A stretch of 64,000 bases of DNA from Pedobacter quisquiliarum (lineage in GTDB: Bacteria > Bacteroidota > Bacteroidia > Sphingobacteriales > Sphingobacteriaceae). A model generated the notes under the pieces. It was not told where the DNA came from. It did no database searches and saw only the letters and a list, made by a program, of their open reading frames with translations. A program made the translations under genes and the position numbers. Positions 62,815-64,000 of the stretch are shown piece after piece. The number at the start of each line of letters is the position of its first letter. Positions within the stretch are counted from its first letter, which is position 1. The stretch is from the NCBI RefSeq assembly GCF_014642175.1, contig NZ_BMIL01000007.1, positions 229,502 through 293,501 on the forward strand. Direction: 5' to 3'.

Positions 62815-63528
62815 AATATGATTTATGTTGAGTTCCAAATAAGGCCAGGGCTGTAATTCAGGATGCAAGTATATTCGGGCATCGTCGATTGGGAACCTGG
62901 TTAAATAATGAAAAGCAAAGCTGAATGCTGAATGGTACAGTTCGTAATGGTGATCACGTTAAGCTGGGAGCGATTTGATGTTTAATAAGAATAGGGCTGA
63001 ACCCTAAAAGCTGCTGTATGCTAATCTCTGCGGTTTGAGGATATGGATATTTAACGCGTGTTTTCTCGAGCCTTATTAAAGCTACGCATAGTTAATGATG
63101 TGTGCAAACTTTTTATAATGGAGCCATCATATCGTAAGAAGGAGCACCTAAGTAGGGTACTGGATGGTACCTGCTTCGGAATTGACCCGGGGTCTACGCG
63201 CCCTCGATCCGGCCTCCATAGGGCGTTGATGCGGCTAAATGCCGGGTCAACGCCCTATGGAGGCCCTAGATACCCCGGGTTAACTGCTATCCTGTTCGGT
63301 TGTCTTGCGGTTTTTCGGTATGCTGGTCTATTAAATTGAGTAGTTATAGGTTCAGATGTTGCTTTGTGGAGGAAATTTCAGGAAGCGAGCCTATAATAGC
63401 AGGTAAATTCAGCGGTGAAAACGTCTTATTGTACAACTTACACAAACCCATGTGCAGTGTTGTGAAAATGATTGAGCTTGTTTCCCAGCGAATTAGCTGG
63501 GGATAACAAGATATTTCTATATATTGTT
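62815..63528. other. Non-coding stretch upstream of the tandem promoters
   Basis: No supportable gene on either strand over about 700 bases. The only structured part is the palindrome at 63185-63280. Short frames crossing it have no family-like features. Confidence 0.65.
63185..63280. repeat. GC-rich palindrome, element copy 2
   Basis: A 19-base perfect arm GGCCTCCATAGGGCGTTGA (63211-63229) is inverted at 63247-63265. Inside it CGGC/GCCG closes a TAAAT loop. Outside it ACCCGGGGT (63185-63193) is inverted at 63272-63280. It can form a near-continuous hairpin of about 96 bases. Its right arm matches part of the 33.2-kb element (18 of 23 bases). The GC content contrasts sharply with the flanks. 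Confidence 0.8.
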
Positions 63529-63558
63529 TTGCAGCCAAGGATTTTTCTTCTACATTTG
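63529..63558 (+). promoter_or_regulatory. Strong promoter P1 reading right
   Basis: TTG at 63529-63531 and TACATTTG at 63551-63558 are separated by 19 bases, an exact fit to the Bacteroidota promoter. A small hairpin CTCCG-CTT-CGGAG follows just after the predicted start of transcription. Confidence 0.7.
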
Positions 63559-63742
63559 CACTCCGCTTCGGAGGAAGAGGATTAGTGAAAAGGATAAAGA
63601 AGTAAAGATTTGAAAGGCTGATAAAGGAGTAAGATAACGTCTCTTCTTGCGTTTACTGAGAACGTAAATGATAGCGGGCTGGAAACAGTAAGCGAGTTCT
63701 TAAAAGAGCGACAAACAAAAAGAAAAAAAGAAAAATAAATTC

Positions 63743-63772
63743 TTGACAATATCAAAATCATTACTACCTTTG
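63743..63772 (+). promoter_or_regulatory. Strong promoter P2 reading right
   Basis: TTGACA at 63743-63748 and TACCTTTG at 63765-63772 again have 19 bases between TTG and the -7 box. This is the best promoter in the window. Transcription would start near 63780. Confidence 0.85.
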
Positions 63773-63779
63773 CAGTCCC

Positions 63780-64000
63780 AACAAACAGGGAGCCACTTAA
63801 CGGATGTTAAGAAAGGCAAAACAAACAAGATTGAAACAGCAAATTTAGCTAAACAGACCAGACGAAAAAGACTGGGAAACACATGCTAAAGGATCTGCAA
63901 CATATAAAGACTCGCCGAGAGGTTTAGAGTCGAAAAGTTCATTAAAGAGATGTCATTTTATAAAACGCAGCGAGGTAAACAAGTACGAGTTCAAAGTACA
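63780..64000 (+). ncRNA. Long untranslated leader, probably of an rRNA operon cut by the window edge
   Basis: More than 220 purine-rich bases after P2 contain no credible coding frame. They carry a CTTAAC-GGAT-GTTAAG hairpin (63796-63811), a GACTC/GAGTC stem (63909-63931) and, at 63937, GTTCATTAAAGA, which resembles a boxA antitermination site. Two tandem consensus promoters and this leader are what precedes 16S rRNA in this phylum. The 16S start itself is not inside the window, so the call is an inference. Confidence 0.45.

Noticed and set aside
63058..63339. 93-codon plus-strand frame across the large palindrome
   Set aside because: The translated sequence merely reads through both arms of the hairpin, and its composition is unlike any protein in the window.

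Overview
The window looks like a chromosomal segment of a Bacteroidota bacterium, most likely family Sphingobacteriaceae (Pedobacter/Mucilaginibacter-like). The evidence is three SusC/SusD pairs, SusD-type lipoproteins ending in QNPGY, promoters of the TTG-N19-TAnnTTTG type, little Shine-Dalgarno signal before starts, a DUF5686 protein, a head-GIN protein, and a PheS with the cysteine-rich insertion seen in this phylum. No phage, insertion sequence, CRISPR array or tRNA gene was seen.

Layout. (1) Positions 1-6974, minus strand: a seven-gene operon for oxidising sugars or glycosides at C3. It encodes a gluconate-2-dehydrogenase-subunit-3-like protein, a GMC flavoprotein, a cytosolic Gfo/Idh/MocA oxidoreductase, a TIM-barrel isomerase, a monohaem cytochrome c lipoprotein, an exported Gfo/Idh/MocA oxidoreductase and a DUF1080 protein cut by the window edge. 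(2) 7177-17021: two divergent SusC/SusD pairs around a 346-base control region, with no glycoside hydrolase beside either. (3) 17121-18817: SDR-type threonine dehydrogenase and a YebC-family protein. (4) 18878-32016, minus strand: a polysaccharide utilisation locus with SusC, SusD, a GH144-type endo-beta-1,2-glucanase, a GH3 beta-glucosidase, a membrane-tethered propeller/Y_Y_Y/LuxR regulator and two candidate esterases. The predicted substrate is beta-1,2-glucan.

(5) 32044-62814: mostly housekeeping genes. They are trhO, an M28 peptidase, a DUF5686 protein, kbl, pheS, a TetR regulator, rlmD, a head-GIN protein, a phosphoribosyltransferase, a glycosyltransferase, ispH, hemH, waaA, a nucleotide-sugar cluster (UDP-xylose synthase-like, galE, an unknown gene, rfbB), a MacB-type permease, an IscA-type protein, a methylmalonyl-CoA mutase catalytic subunit, dnaA, a Nudix hydrolase, a LemA/TPM operon, a COG2509 flavoprotein, a CoA-binding protein and a lipoprotein. 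(6) 62815-64000: no gene. It holds a large GC-rich palindrome and two tandem strong promoters reading off the right edge, probably into an rRNA operon.

How the parts work together. In region 4, GH144 would cut beta-1,2-glucan to sophoro-oligosaccharides, SusC/SusD would import them, GH3 would release glucose, and the esterases may strip acyl decorations under control of the tethered regulator. In region 1, the flavoprotein complex would make 3-keto-sugars and pass electrons to the cytochrome c; the DUF1080 and Gfo/Idh proteins would cleave and reduce them. These roles are inferred from family membership and gene order. The most unusual sequence structures are two related GC-rich palindromes (33125-33202 and 63185-63280), a promoter/hairpin leader before the M28 peptidase gene, and overlapping alternative hairpins at the start of the second susC.
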